Below are positions 33,963-42,445 of a stretch of DNA of 64,000 bases, one piece after another. The notes beneath the pieces are model-generated. The model was not told the origin of the DNA. It ran no database searches and saw only the letters and a list, made by a program, of their open reading frames with translations. Each line of letters begins with the position of its first letter. The first letter of the stretch is position 1. This stretch comes from Orenia metallireducens (GTDB taxonomy: Bacteria > Bacillota > Halanaerobiia > Halobacteroidales > Halobacteroidaceae), in assembly GCF_003001995.1 (NCBI RefSeq), contig NZ_PVNB01000003.1, positions 62,001 to 126,000 of the forward strand, written 5' to 3'. A program made the position numbers and the translations under genes.

Positions 33963-35508
33963 AATGTATAAACTTGTTGGCATAGCTATCTAACTCTTCA
34001 TCTAGCTTATCCTCTTCATTCTCTATCAATAAGTCTAAAATATCACTGCCAAAGCTTTTATCTACCCCTTCTCTAACAATCAAGTCTAAACCACCAATTA
34101 CACTTTCAAAGAGATTAATCTTCTTATCTAAAAGATGAATAATCTTCTCTTCAATTGTATTTTTGGTAGAAAGATTATAGATTAACACATCCTTCTCTTG
34201 TCCCAAGCGGTGTACTCTACCGATTCTCTGCTCTACCTTCATTGGATTCCAAGGTAGGTCATAGTTGATGATGGTATTACAAAACTGTAAGTTGATACCT
34301 TGACCACCTGCTTCAGTACTGATTAAGACATCACCATTTTTCATGAATTGGCGTTTAGCCCATTCCTTCTGATTATCCCGTAGTTTTCCACTAAAAATAA
34401 CAGGTTGATAACCCCGTTGATAAAGGTGATAACAGATATACTGCTGGGTTGCTCGATATTCAGTAAATATAATTGCTTTTCCATCAGTATCATCTAAAAT
34501 CTTCTCAACCACTTTCATCTTCTGATTCTCAGTAATCGAGATAGCCAATTCATAGAGCTCACATAACCTCTCCTTAATATTTTCATAGCTCTCTGACTTA
34601 CACATCTTCTCTAAGGTCTTAGAGACTGCAAAGGAGCTACTACAGACTTCTCGTTGCAATGTTAATAGATGGAAAATACTCTTATTGGCACTGATACATT
34701 TCTTATACTCTCTCTTTACCAAAGTGCTAATTCCCTCATAAAGCTCCTTCTCTTTTTCAGTTAGACTTAGAGGAATTAGTTTAACCTTCCTATCTGTATA
34801 ATATAAATCTATCTCCTCTCTTTGATTACGTATCATTACCTGTGATAAATCATCCTGCAAATCATCTAAATTCTGAGCTGAATGTTTATCCTTTACATAA
34901 TTATCTTTAAAATCAGAGTAGTTTCCAAAGAGATTAGGCTTCAATAAAGCTACTAGGTTATATAATTCCTTCAAATCATTTTGAATAGGAGTAGCTGTCA
35001 ATAATAAGAGATATTTTGCAGGAATCTTCTCAACAAATTTCCAGTTTTGAGTCTTAGAATTCTTCAAACGATGTGCTTCATCAACGATTACCATATCAAA
35101 GCCACGTTCATAAATATGATCACAATGGGGCTTTCTTTTAGCCTTATCAAGAGAGGAGATGATTACATCAAAGTAATGCCATCCCTTACCTTTACGGTTA
35201 TTGAAGCAATCAATTTGAAACTTATGGGTCAACTCTTGCCACCATTGAAAACCTAAAGAAGCAGGAGTTAAGACCAAACAGGTCTTAACATCACCTCGAA
35301 CCATATACTCCTTTAATATCATCCCTGCTTCAATCGTCTTACCCAAACCAACCTCATCAGCCAAAATAGCTCTACCATTCATCTGCTCAATTACCTTATT
35401 GACAGTCTCTACCTGATGAGGAAACAATCCCATCTCTTGCTCTTGCCAATAATCATTTAATGTATCTAAAGCCTTTAAATTATCAATATTTATTTGATTG
35501 GTTGCCAT
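33961..35508 (-). CDS. SNF2-family DEAD/DEAH-box helicase
   Basis: ATP-dependent DNA translocase, 515 residues. Motif I is ILADEVGLGKTIEAGMILKEY near residue 58, motif II MVIVDEAHRLKN near 150, motif III LLLTATPIQND, motif V-like STEAGGQGINLQ near 400 and motif VI RIGRVHRLGQ near 430. It lacks the extra domains of RapA, and is close to the compact bacterial SNF2 type whose target is unknown. A GAGGTGAGATAA site precedes the ATG. It is a single-gene unit; no methylase or nuclease neighbour suggests a defence role. Confidence 0.9.
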   Translation of the reverse strand: MATNQINIDNLKALDTLNDYWQEQEMGLFPHQVETVNKVIEQMNGRAILADEVGLGKTIEAGMILKEYMVRGDVKTCLVLTPASLGFQWWQELTHKFQIDCFNNRKGKGWHYFDVIISSLDKAKRKPHCDHIYERGFDMVIVDEAHRLKNSKTQNWKFVEKIPAKYLLLLTATPIQNDLKELYNLVALLKPNLFGNYSDFKDNYVKDKHSAQNLDDLQDDLSQVMIRNQREEIDLYYTDRKVKLIPLSLTEKEKELYEGISTLVKREYKKCISANKSIFHLLTLQREVCSSSFAVSKTLEKMCKSESYENIKERLCELYELAISITENQKMKVVEKILDDTDGKAIIFTEYRATQQYICYHLYQRGYQPVIFSGKLRDNQKEWAKRQFMKNGDVLISTEAGGQGINLQFCNTIINYDLPWNPMKVEQRIGRVHRLGQEKDVLIYNLSTKNTIEEKIIHLLDKKINLFESVIGGLDLIVREGVDKSFGSDILDLLIENEEDKLDEELDSYANKFIH

Positions 35509-35646
35509 TTATCTCACCTCGTATAAGTGCTGTATATTCTGTATCACTTCTTAGTTTAACCGAAGTAAATTAGTATAATTAAGATAACTTTATGAAAGAA
35601 AGGCTTAGACTGTTAAAATTTATAGTTTTTATCTTAATATAAAATT

Positions 35647-35675
35647 AAAAAATGCACCTCTAAAGATGCATTCTC
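35647..35675 (-). terminator. terminator of the TIGR04086 gene
   Basis: AATGCATC/GGTGCATT stem with a short loop and a following T-run on the minus strand. Confidence 0.6.
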
Positions 35676-35696
35676 AAACTAACAATCGATATTATG

Positions 35697-36083
35697 TTAA
35701 ATAATATTAACCCCAATCATACCTCCAAAAGCTGAGATTAAAAACCCAATTATAATTCTTGAAAGTAGACTAAAAGAAAAGATAACTGGATTCCAAAGAC
35801 TACCAAGAAGCACTATTACCAGCATATATATCAACCCCACAAAACCACCATTAACCCATCCTCTACCACCTGCTGAGTAGGCAGCAACAATTCCTCCAAT
35901 AAAGATAGCTAAATAGTTTACTATAAATAAAATTCTACTAGCAGACTGATTAGCAGCATTTGATAAACTAATAACCAAACCCAAACTAAAACTACCTATT
36001 AACAGTAAGATTAAACTGACTATCAATCCAAATAAAATACTACTCACTTTAATAACAGAACCTTCTTTTTCAGATTGTGCCAT
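35697..36083 (-). CDS. TIGR04086-type small membrane protein
   Basis: A 128-residue protein with four membrane helices and the pattern VSSILFGLIVSLILLLIGSF, AIFIGGIVAAYSAGGRGWVNGGFVGLIYMLVIVLLGSLW and FGGMIGVNI. These match the TIGR04086 family of Firmicute spore-formers, of unknown function, often near sporulation or protein export genes. The start at 36083 follows GGAGGAG. It lies 53 bases downstream of surE. Confidence 0.8.
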   Translation of the reverse strand: MAQSEKEGSVIKVSSILFGLIVSLILLLIGSFSLGLVISLSNAANQSASRILFIVNYLAIFIGGIVAAYSAGGRGWVNGGFVGLIYMLVIVLLGSLWNPVIFSFSLLSRIIIGFLISAFGGMIGVNII

Positions 36084-36142
36084 AAAAATCTCCTCCATAA
36101 ACCTTTTACTTTAAAATATTCATTTTAAAGTATTAAATATTA

Positions 36143-36889
36143 CTATAAGTTCCACTTTTTCAGCCTTTCTATTTCAGAATCTGCTGTTAAGGAGAACTTA
36201 ACAGGAGTAATAGATACAAATCCTTCTTTAACTGTTGATACATCGGTATCAGGAGAATTCCCTTCTTCTACTGCTTCTCCTGCTAACCAGTAGTATCTCT
36301 CTCCTCTAGGATCTATTCTCTGTTCAAAGGTATTTTTATAGCTTCTATTACCAAGCTTGGTGATTTTATGTCCACCACTACAATCAACTGGTACATTAAC
36401 ATTTAAGATAACATCCTCAGGAAACTCTTCTTTTTGATGCTCTTCTAATAACCTCAAGACAAACTCTGCAGCATAAGCAAAGTCCCATTTTTCATCAGTG
36501 ACTAAGGAAACTGCAATTGCTGGTATTCCCAATAATAATCCTTCTACAGCTGCTGATACAGTCCCAGAATAAAGGACATCATAACCCATATTTGGACCAG
36601 CATTAATCCCTGATATTACCACATCAGGCTTTTGATCTAATAAAGATTCTATCGCAATTTTAACACAATCAGCAGGAGTTCCATCTATAGCTATGCACTT
36701 TGAATTGATGTCAGTAAATGTCATCTCTTTAGCTCGCAGGGGATGATGAATCGTGATGGCATGACCTGTTGCACTCCTCTCTCTATCTGGTGCTACCACA
36801 ACCACCTCATGCTTCTGTTCTAATTCTTGGCATAATCTTTGAATTCCTGGCGCAAAAATACCATCATCATTTGTCAGTAATATCTTCAT
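36143..36889 (-). CDS. surE: 5'/3'-nucleotidase SurE
   Basis: Metal-dependent acid phosphatase acting on nucleoside monophosphates. The 248-residue product starts MKILLTNDDGIFAPGI with the DD metal pair, has APDRERSATGHAIT near residue 36, PDVVISGINAGPNMGYDVLYSGTVSAA near 88 and NVNVP near 170. All metal ligands are present (Asp-Asp, Ser, Asn). GGAGGAG precedes the start. Normal length. Confidence 0.95.
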   Translation of the reverse strand: MKILLTNDDGIFAPGIQRLCQELEQKHEVVVVAPDRERSATGHAITIHHPLRAKEMTFTDINSKCIAIDGTPADCVKIAIESLLDQKPDVVISGINAGPNMGYDVLYSGTVSAAVEGLLLGIPAIAVSLVTDEKWDFAYAAEFVLRLLEEHQKEEFPEDVILNVNVPVDCSGGHKITKLGNRSYKNTFEQRIDPRGERYYWLAGEAVEEGNSPDTDVSTVKEGFVSITPVKFSLTADSEIERLKKWNL

Positions 36890-36907
36890 TTTATCTCCTC
36901 CTATAAT

Positions 36908-36988
36908 ATATATAAGTTTAAGTATAAGTTTGAGTACAAGTCAAAGTTGAATTTATTTATACTTAAGCTCAACCTTAGACTTATACTG
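36908..36988. repeat. period-6 hairpin repeat
   Basis: AAGTTT AAGTAT AAGTTT GAGTAC AAGTCA AAGTTG in one arm, ACTTAA GCTCAA CCTTAG ACTTAT in the other, just upstream of surE. It is the most regular of the set. Confidence 0.7.
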
Positions 36989-36995
36989 TTATGTA

Positions 36996-38231
36996 TTATT
37001 CCTCTCCAATATATTTAAATACTGCTTTTGGTCTTCCAATCAAATAACCAATAATACTTCCAATAATGACTGGTAGACTCAAATTCAAATTAAAAATCTC
37101 ACTAACTATTATCATAGTAGCCAATGGAATATTAGCAATCGATGCTAAGGTAGCAGACAGACCTATGATTACTAAGATAGATAAGGGAATATTAGGAAAG
37201 ATATAATATAATAAGTTTCCTGTTAAAGCACCACTGATTAAAGCAGTATCAACAATAGCCGCACTACAGCCACCTCCAATAATAACCATAGCCAGCAATA
37301 TCTTTACTATAATTAATATAATCATTCTACCTTCCCTTAAAGGGCTAAAAACTAATTGATTGATATCTCCAATATCTATAAAAGAATCTACTTTTAATAA
37401 TTTCATTATCATTAGGACTATAACCCCTGTAATAATAGGTTTTAAAAAAGACTTGATCCTTAATCGACTAAAATAATCATCTATAGCCTCAAATATACTA
37501 ATAAAGCTCTGGCCAATTATTCCAGAGATTATTGCCACAAGGATTAGTAGAAATATCTCTTTTAAAGTTGCTTCAGGTAGAGCTAAATCAATATTCAAAC
37601 TATTCATGGGTAAAAAAGCATGATAGAAATAATAACCAAAACTACTCCCTAAAATAGCAGGAAATAAATCATTATAATCTAAAGAAGATTTATAGAGAAT
37701 CTCACTAGCAAAGATTCCTCCTCCTAAGGGAGCACCTAATAAAGGCCCTAAGGTAGCAGCAGCTCCACAGACACTTAATACTCTATAATCTAATTGTGAG
37801 TTGAATAGTTTGACCTTAAAATAATTAAAGACCTTATCAATTACTATTGCCATACTACTGCCAATTAATAATAGTGGTCCAACTAAACCCCCTATACCCA
37901 TCAACCCCAAAGTAGTACTAGTAGCTAAAAACTTGCTGATTAATAACCTAAAGGGACTCTTCAAAGGATATTTATTATTAGTATATCTTATATATATATC
38001 AGTCCCCAACCCCCTAGCTCTAAAATCAAGATAATAAATTATTATAGCTATTATCACCGAACCTATCAGTGGGGCAATATAGTATTTATTGTAGAAAAAC
38101 TGGTTTAAATAAAATATCCCTTTCTTTAATGCTAATACTAAGACTGCTCCAAGAAAGCCTAGCAACAGGTTAATTATCAACCATTTTATAATATAAAAAC
38201 CAATTTTTCTATAAAAATTATCTAGAAACAT
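36996..38231 (-). CDS. ClC-family chloride channel/antiporter-like protein
   Basis: A 411-residue membrane protein with about ten helices of the ClC type. The central block is GLMGIGGLVGPLLLIGSSMA and the next PLLGAPLGGGIFASEILYKSSLDY. In most ClC transporters the first reads GREGP, with an external gating Glu; here Leu-Val-Gly-Pro replaces Arg-Glu-Gly-Pro. The GSGIPE segment is also altered (RGLGTDIYI). The fold is clear, but the transport mode cannot be inferred. An AGGAG-like site is weak. Confidence 0.8.
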   Translation of the reverse strand: MFLDNFYRKIGFYIIKWLIINLLLGFLGAVLVLALKKGIFYLNQFFYNKYYIAPLIGSVIIAIIIYYLDFRARGLGTDIYIRYTNNKYPLKSPFRLLISKFLATSTTLGLMGIGGLVGPLLLIGSSMAIVIDKVFNYFKVKLFNSQLDYRVLSVCGAAATLGPLLGAPLGGGIFASEILYKSSLDYNDLFPAILGSSFGYYFYHAFLPMNSLNIDLALPEATLKEIFLLILVAIISGIIGQSFISIFEAIDDYFSRLRIKSFLKPIITGVIVLMIMKLLKVDSFIDIGDINQLVFSPLREGRMIILIIVKILLAMVIIGGGCSAAIVDTALISGALTGNLLYYIFPNIPLSILVIIGLSATLASIANIPLATMIIVSEIFNLNLSLPVIIGSIIGYLIGRPKAVFKYIGEE

Positions 38232-38563
38232 GAGATTAACTACACTCCTTAATCAGTAATATTAAAGAATCTTTTAGAAAATTAAAGAAATAACTAGTAT
38301 TATTACTTTAATTGTATTATTATTTTGAATTAATTACAATATGTAAATTCATTTAACCAGTTTTACTTGCTAGTCAATTGAAACTACTTTAATCAACAAT
38401 TGAAGATAGCTCAACAATCACAAAGTGGAACTTATTGGGGATATTGCGACACTTTTACTTTTTAAAAAGTAGACAAATTATTAGGTTCCGCCTAAGGGCG
38501 GGTTACGTTTTCAGCCCAAGACTACTTCCTACGGGGCGTCCTTGATGAAAAAGTAACCAAACC

Positions 38564-38591
38564 TACGGGTTCATTCTTAGAACCCTTCGTG
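38564..38591. repeat. 28-bp hairpin module inserted in copy B
   Basis: TACGGGTTC...GAACCCTTCGTG, an inverted repeat. Copy A at 8348 joins the flanks directly (AAGTAACCAAA to ATCAA), so the module and a few flanking bases were gained here or lost there. Confidence 0.7.
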
Positions 38592-38764
38592 ATAAATCCA
38601 ATCAAAAAGAAAATTAAACTCACTACGCAATCAAAATATTAATTATTATCATTAATCATATTCTTTATTTAAAATTTGATTAAACTCTAAATTCCAGCTC
38701 AATTTTTGCTTCGTTCAAACAGAAATTTTCTTCGGTTTTAAAGATTTTAACTGTCAACCGTCCC

Positions 38765-38793
38765 TACGAGTCTAGAAGACAAGACTCTTCGTG
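38765..38793. repeat. 29-bp hairpin module, second in copy B
   Basis: TACGAGTCT...AGACTCTTCGTG, identical but for one base to 16811-16839. A related form lies at 43594-43617. Confidence 0.8.
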
Positions 38794-38970
38794 TAAACCA
38801 CTGTACCCTGTAAACTGAAATAAAAGTGTCGCATTATCTATCTATAATCTCATAATTATAGCTCACTTTAAAGTTTGATAATAATAGTCTATAAAAGCTA
38901 TTAATCAGAAGAAAAATAGATTATTAACAATATAATTTTAAATAATCAATAAATATATCATTTTTAGCTA

Positions 38971-38999
38971 TTGACATTCATAACAAATTAATATAAAAT
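38971..38999 (+). promoter_or_regulatory. tRNA operon promoter
   Basis: A perfect TTGACA and TAAAAT with a 17-base spacer, 24 bases before tRNA-Pro. Confidence 0.85.
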
Positions 39000-39023
39000 T
39001 ATCTTCGTCGGCAAGGAAATTAT

Positions 39024-39100
39024 CGGAGCATGGCGCAGTTTGGTAGCGCACCTGGTTTGGGACCAGGGGGTCGCAGGTTCAAATCCTGCTGCTCCGACCA
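39024..39100 (+). tRNA. tRNA-Pro (TGG)
   Basis: Acceptor CGGAGCA/TGCTCCG, anticodon stem CCTGG/CCAGG around TTTGGGA (anticodon TGG), T loop TTCAAAT, encoded CCA. Confidence 0.94.
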
Positions 39101-39107
39101 TTTAAAT

Positions 39108-39200
39108 ACAGTGAAGAGTAACGAGTGAAAAGTAAGCAGTTAATATCTTAATGTTCTTAAACTAGTCACCGTTAACTACTAGCTGATCATTGATTTTACA
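39108..39200. repeat. period-7 palindromic repeat between tRNA genes
   Basis: GTGAAGA GTAACGA GTGAAAA GTAAGCA GTTAATA, with an inverted arm ACTAGTCACCGTTAACTAC. It fills the tRNA-Pro/tRNA-Gly spacer. A similar one lies at 39284-39360. Confidence 0.6.
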
Positions 39201-39201
39201 T

Positions 39202-39278
39202 GCGGGAGTAGCTCAGTTGGCTAGAGCACCAGCCTTCCAAGCTGGGTGTCGCCAGTTCGAATCTGGTTTCCCGCTCCA
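39202..39278 (+). tRNA. tRNA-Gly (TCC)
   Basis: Acceptor GCGGGAG with TTCCCGC (one G-U pair), anticodon stem CCAGC/GCTGG around CTTCCAA (anticodon TCC), T loop TTCGAAT, encoded CCA. Confidence 0.92.
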
Positions 39279-39283
39279 TTTTA

Positions 39284-39360
39284 TTTTACTAATTAGTAAC
39301 TTGTAACCAGTAATTAGATTAGTATAATTTTATTTTTGACTAATCACTATTCACCAAAAT
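39284..39360. repeat. period-7 repeat in tRNA spacer
   Basis: ACTAATT AGTAACT TGTAACC AGTAATT AGATTAG, then a short A+T-rich loop and GACTAATCACTATTCACC as inverted arm. Confidence 0.5.
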
Positions 39361-39365
39361 AGCAT

Positions 39366-39442
39366 GGACCTGTAGCTCAGTTGGTCAGAGCACTCGGCTC
39401 ATAACCGATAGGTCGGAGGTTCAAATCCTCCCAGGTCCACCA
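39366..39442 (+). tRNA. tRNA with CAT anticodon (Met or Ile2)
   Basis: Acceptor GGACCTG/CAGGTCC, anticodon stem TCGG/CCGA around CTCATAA (anticodon CAT), T loop TTCAAAT, encoded CCA. The initiator-specific GGG/CCC anticodon stem is absent. Its GGACCT acceptor and CGGCTCATAACCG arm resemble tRNA-Ile2 of Bacillus, whose C34 is changed to lysidine, more than elongator Met; I cannot decide from sequence. Confidence 0.85.
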
Positions 39443-39459
39443 AAAATATATAGATATTA

Positions 39460-39488
39460 AAAAAACCTGGTAAATGACCAGGATTTTT
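39460..39488. terminator. bidirectional terminator, tRNA cluster and CPBP gene
   Basis: CCTGGT/ACCAGG stem with A and T runs on both sides, between the convergent tRNA cluster and the CPBP-protease gene. Confidence 0.8.
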
Positions 39489-39493
39489 CTTTA

Positions 39494-40228
39494 TTATTGA
39501 ATAAAATTACCCTTCCAAATAAGGTAAAGTAAAGAGACAATTATCATATTCCAAACTCCATGAGCTAACATACAAGAATAAATAGATTTAGTCTTTTCAT
39601 AAATATTTGCTAAAATTATCCCCCCTAAAAAAGTAGGGAAAAAAAGCCAGATACTTGCATGTGCTAAAGCAAAAAATAAAGCACTTAATAAAATCCCCTT
39701 CCATTTTCCCAGTTTACTTTTACAGTAAGGATATATAAAACCCCTAAAAAAAATCTCCTCAGTAATAGGAGCTACTATTACAATTAAGAGACCATTTAAA
39801 AAAAATAATAAACTACTTTCTGATTCTAATAAATTCTTAATAACCTCTTGCGCAGGAGCTTCTATCCCCCAAAGGTTATCAATTATGAGATAGATAAAAT
39901 TATTTAAGAGGGTGATCAGCAAACAGATGAGGATTCCACCTATAATACCATATTTAAGTACATTCCCCAAATCATTCAAATTAAATCCTACATCCTTTAG
40001 AGCTAATCTATATTTTATCTTTAAAATTGATAAGGTTAATCCACCTAGTAATATAGCTTGAACAAAATTCAAAATTAAAACTCTAATAGATAATATAAAC
40101 TCATCAATCACCAGATAGCCAATCACCGACTCTATAATTAAGAAGATTAAAGATGTTAGTGTAAAGGTTAATATCAATACCAAAATAATATCATATAAAT
40201 TCCAAGCAGTACTCTCCCTTTCTACCAT
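39494..40228 (-). CDS. CPBP-family intramembrane metalloprotease
   Basis: A 244-residue membrane protein with about seven helices. The catalytic signatures are present: EEIFFRGFIY near residue 158 (the EExxxR motif), FALAHASIWLFF near 187 (FxxxH) and LAHGVWNMI near 220 (HxxxN). These are the zinc-binding residues of the CAAX-prenyl protease 2/bacteriocin-processing family (Abi). The N-terminal part (VLILTFTLTSLIFLI) is an extra anchor. It is a monocistron; the substrate is unknown. Confidence 0.88.
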   Translation of the reverse strand: MVERESTAWNLYDIILVLILTFTLTSLIFLIIESVIGYLVIDEFILSIRVLILNFVQAILLGGLTLSILKIKYRLALKDVGFNLNDLGNVLKYGIIGGILICLLITLLNNFIYLIIDNLWGIEAPAQEVIKNLLESESSLLFFLNGLLIVIVAPITEEIFFRGFIYPYCKSKLGKWKGILLSALFFALAHASIWLFFPTFLGGIILANIYEKTKSIYSCMLAHGVWNMIIVSLLYLIWKGNFIQ

Positions 40229-40453
40229 ACAATAACCGCCTTTCCTATAGTATATAATAGGTACTTAATAAAATATCTTATTATAGACAATTTAAAGACC
40301 ATAGTTAGTTAGCTTAGAAATAATTAATCCTTATTGAGATATTATTCTAGAAAATTACCTATTATTACTTAAAGAAAGTCAATAGTCAAAAGACACCACT
40401 TAAAATCTAATAAATTTAAACCATCTTACACTAAGATTATAATTACTCAGCTA

Positions 40454-41320
40454 TTAATCAATAGAGAACTCCTTAATTATAACTTCACCCTTAGAACCAA
40501 AAGGTCCCATAATCTTACCATCTTTAATCACCCTAATACCAGCAGCATTCCCAATCTTTACTCTAATTTTCTCACCAGAAAATGTTTTTTGCTTATTAGC
40601 AACAACAAGACCTTTAAAAAGAACATTACCATCTACCTCTACTGAATACCAGCTATCATCTATCGTTTCAACTTGAATAGTTATCTTTTCAGCTATGACC
40701 TCTTCATTAGCTAACTTATCATTATCTTCCTTATACATTGCAGTTTCTTGGACGTTATTCTCAACAGTATCCTTCTTAACCTCTGCTACTGTGTTTTCTT
40801 CCTTTACCTCCACTGCTTCATCCTCTTTTATCTCTTTATCATCTTTTGCTTGCATGATCTCTTCTTTCATCTGAGTAGTTTCAATAGAAGGAGAACCATT
40901 AGCCATATTACCAGACTCATCAATCAGACCATATAATTTAAATCCCACAACAGCAAGCAACCCAATAATCAGTAAAACAATTCCAATTAAACAACTCATC
41001 AGGACAACATTTTGGTGTTCATCAAAGGAACTTAATATTTTATCTTTAAAAGACTCTTTTTTTATTACCTCTTCTTCAATTATTTCAGGCTCTTTTAATT
41101 TCTTATAGTCTTCTAATACCTGCCTAGTATCTAAACCTAAATAAGCTGAATAGACCTTCAAGAAGCCTCTTAAATAAACCTCTGCTTCAATATAATCAAA
41201 GTCACCTTCCTCAATAGCCCTTAAATAATCTATTCTGATCCTAGTCTCTTCTTCAGCCTCTTTCAAACTAATACCTAACTCTTCTCTTCTTTCTTTAAAC
41301 CTTCTTAAATTTTCTACCAT
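40454..41320 (-). CDS. RodZ-like helix-turn-helix membrane protein
   Basis: The 288-residue product has an N-terminal HTH (LRRFKERREELGISLKEAEEETRIRIDYLRAIEEGDFDYI, ending YLRGFLKVYSAYLGLD), a membrane helix near 112-135, a Lys/Glu-rich linker, and a C-terminal DUF4115 beta domain (SWYSVEVDGNVLFKGLVVANKQKTFSGEKIRVKIGN). This is the RodZ architecture, a link between the actin-like MreB and the wall. AAAGGAGGG precedes the ATG. It is a monocistron here, 20 kb from the mreB gene. Confidence 0.88.
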   Translation of the reverse strand: MVENLRRFKERREELGISLKEAEEETRIRIDYLRAIEEGDFDYIEAEVYLRGFLKVYSAYLGLDTRQVLEDYKKLKEPEIIEEEVIKKESFKDKILSSFDEHQNVVLMSCLIGIVLLIIGLLAVVGFKLYGLIDESGNMANGSPSIETTQMKEEIMQAKDDKEIKEDEAVEVKEENTVAEVKKDTVENNVQETAMYKEDNDKLANEEVIAEKITIQVETIDDSWYSVEVDGNVLFKGLVVANKQKTFSGEKIRVKIGNAAGIRVIKDGKIMGPFGSKGEVIIKEFSID

Positions 41321-41506
41321 TATTAAAGTTCTCCCTCCTTTACAGTCATTTTAACATTTCGACATCTTAACCTTAAATTCCTTTAAATTAGTAAAATGAT
41401 AATATTAACTTTAAATAAAGTTTATAATTACCCATCTTATTATGTATTTTATATGAAATTTTCAAAAGAAAACCTAATCAATATTAATATTTTTTTATCC
41501 TCATTC

Positions 41507-41543
41507 AAAAAAAGAGCCAACATAGAAGTTGGCTCTAAAAAAA
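41507..41543 (-). terminator. terminator of the nucleoside ABC operon
   Basis: AGAGCCAAC/GTTGGCTCT stem with T-runs at both flanks, seven bases after the last gene's stop codon on the minus strand. Confidence 0.85.
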
Positions 41544-41548
41544 TATAC

Positions 41549-42445
41549 TTATCTTTTACCCTTTTCAAAAGGCTCTCCACTAGCTGCTGGAGGAGTTGCT
41601 CTACCAATAACTCCTGCTAAAGCAATTACCGTTAAGATATAAGGAATCATCTGTATAAATTCAGCAGGAATACCGATTGCTTCTATCCCCTGTAATCTAA
41701 TCTCAATGGCTTGGAAAAACCCGAATAATAAACTGGCTCCCATAGCTCCAAAAGGATACCATTTACCAAAAATCAAAGCTGCTAAAGCAATAAAACCACG
41801 TCCAGCAGTCATACCTTCCCTAAAAACACTTAATACTCCTATAGATAAGTGGGCACCAGCAAAACCTGCTAACATCCCACTTAGGATAACACAAACATAT
41901 CTGATCTTCTCTACATCAATCCCCACCGAATCAGCAGCATGAGGATGCTCCCCTACAGCCCTTACCCGTAAACCAAAGGGAGTGAAAAATAAGATATAAT
42001 GGGAGATAAGAACTATTAATAGTCCTAAATACACAGTAGGCTTAAAGGGTCCCCAATAAGGTAAAGCAGTTACAGAGGGTGAAGTTCCTGATGTATTGAA
42101 TAAAATATTCAATAAGAATACAGTTCCACCAGCAGCCAATAAGTTCAAAGCTACCCCACTAACCACCTGGTCAGCATGGTATCTGATACTGACTAAAGCA
42201 TGAATTAAAGCAAATACTCCTCCAAAGAATACTGCCCCTAACAGCCCTAACCAAGCACTTCCAGTAAAATAACTAACAACTACTGCTATAAAGGCTCCAG
42301 CTAACATCATTCCCTCTAGGGCAATATTAACTACACCTGACCTTTCAGAGAACATACCACCAATAGCAGCTACCATCAAAGGAATTGCCATTCTTAAGGT
42401 AGAGCTGAAGGTCTCTAAATTAAAAATCTGTTGAAAGATTTCCAT
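41549..42445 (-). CDS. BMP-type ABC transporter permease (NupQ-like)
   Basis: A 298-residue membrane protein of the branched-chain-permease fold. It has SGVVNIALEGMMLAGAFIAVV near residue 34, SIRYHADQVVSGVALNLLAAG near 90 and GRGFIALAALIFGKWYPFGAMGASLLFG near 215, the family's EAA-like loop. It is one of the paired permeases of a nucleoside ABC transporter and directly follows the other, overlapping by one base. The set corresponds to Bacillus nupNOPQ. The C-terminal GRATPPAASGEPFEKGKR is atypical but short. Confidence 0.93.
   Translation of the reverse strand: MEIFQQIFNLETFSSTLRMAIPLMVAAIGGMFSERSGVVNIALEGMMLAGAFIAVVVSYFTGSAWLGLLGAVFFGGVFALIHALVSIRYHADQVVSGVALNLLAAGGTVFLLNILFNTSGTSPSVTALPYWGPFKPTVYLGLLIVLISHYILFFTPFGLRVRAVGEHPHAADSVGIDVEKIRYVCVILSGMLAGFAGAHLSIGVLSVFREGMTAGRGFIALAALIFGKWYPFGAMGASLLFGFFQAIEIRLQGIEAIGIPAEFIQMIPYILTVIALAGVIGRATPPAASGEPFEKGKR

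Larger units (their letters stand above)
38441..38838. mobile_element. MITE-like terminal-inverted-repeat element, copy B
   Basis: The left end is ATATTGCGACACTTTTAC, the right end AAAAGTGTCGCATTAT, an inverted pair of about 13 bases. The core (38484-38556) is nearly identical to 8418-8490 and a segment near 38707 matches one near 8607. Two hairpin modules are nested inside (38564-38591 and 38765-38793) and are missing from copy A. No transposase frame is present. It lies between the ClC gene and a tRNA cluster. Confidence 0.8.

Noticed and set aside
33801-33983. 60-codon open frame between the tRNA cluster and SNF2 gene
   Set aside because: It reads through a period-6 hairpin and a terminator, so it is not a gene.
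33961-35508. SNF2 helicase as part of a defence island
   Set aside because: No methylase, nuclease, toxin or other defence gene is next to it; the neighbours are housekeeping genes.
38484-38628. Possible transposase or group II intron in the 38.4-38.8 kb element
   Set aside because: No open frame of useful length and no intron domain V/VI pattern; only hairpins and terminal repeats.
41396-41620. 74-codon plus-strand frame at the end of the ABC operon
   Set aside because: Covers the terminator and the last codons of the NupQ-like gene in antisense; no ribosome binding site.
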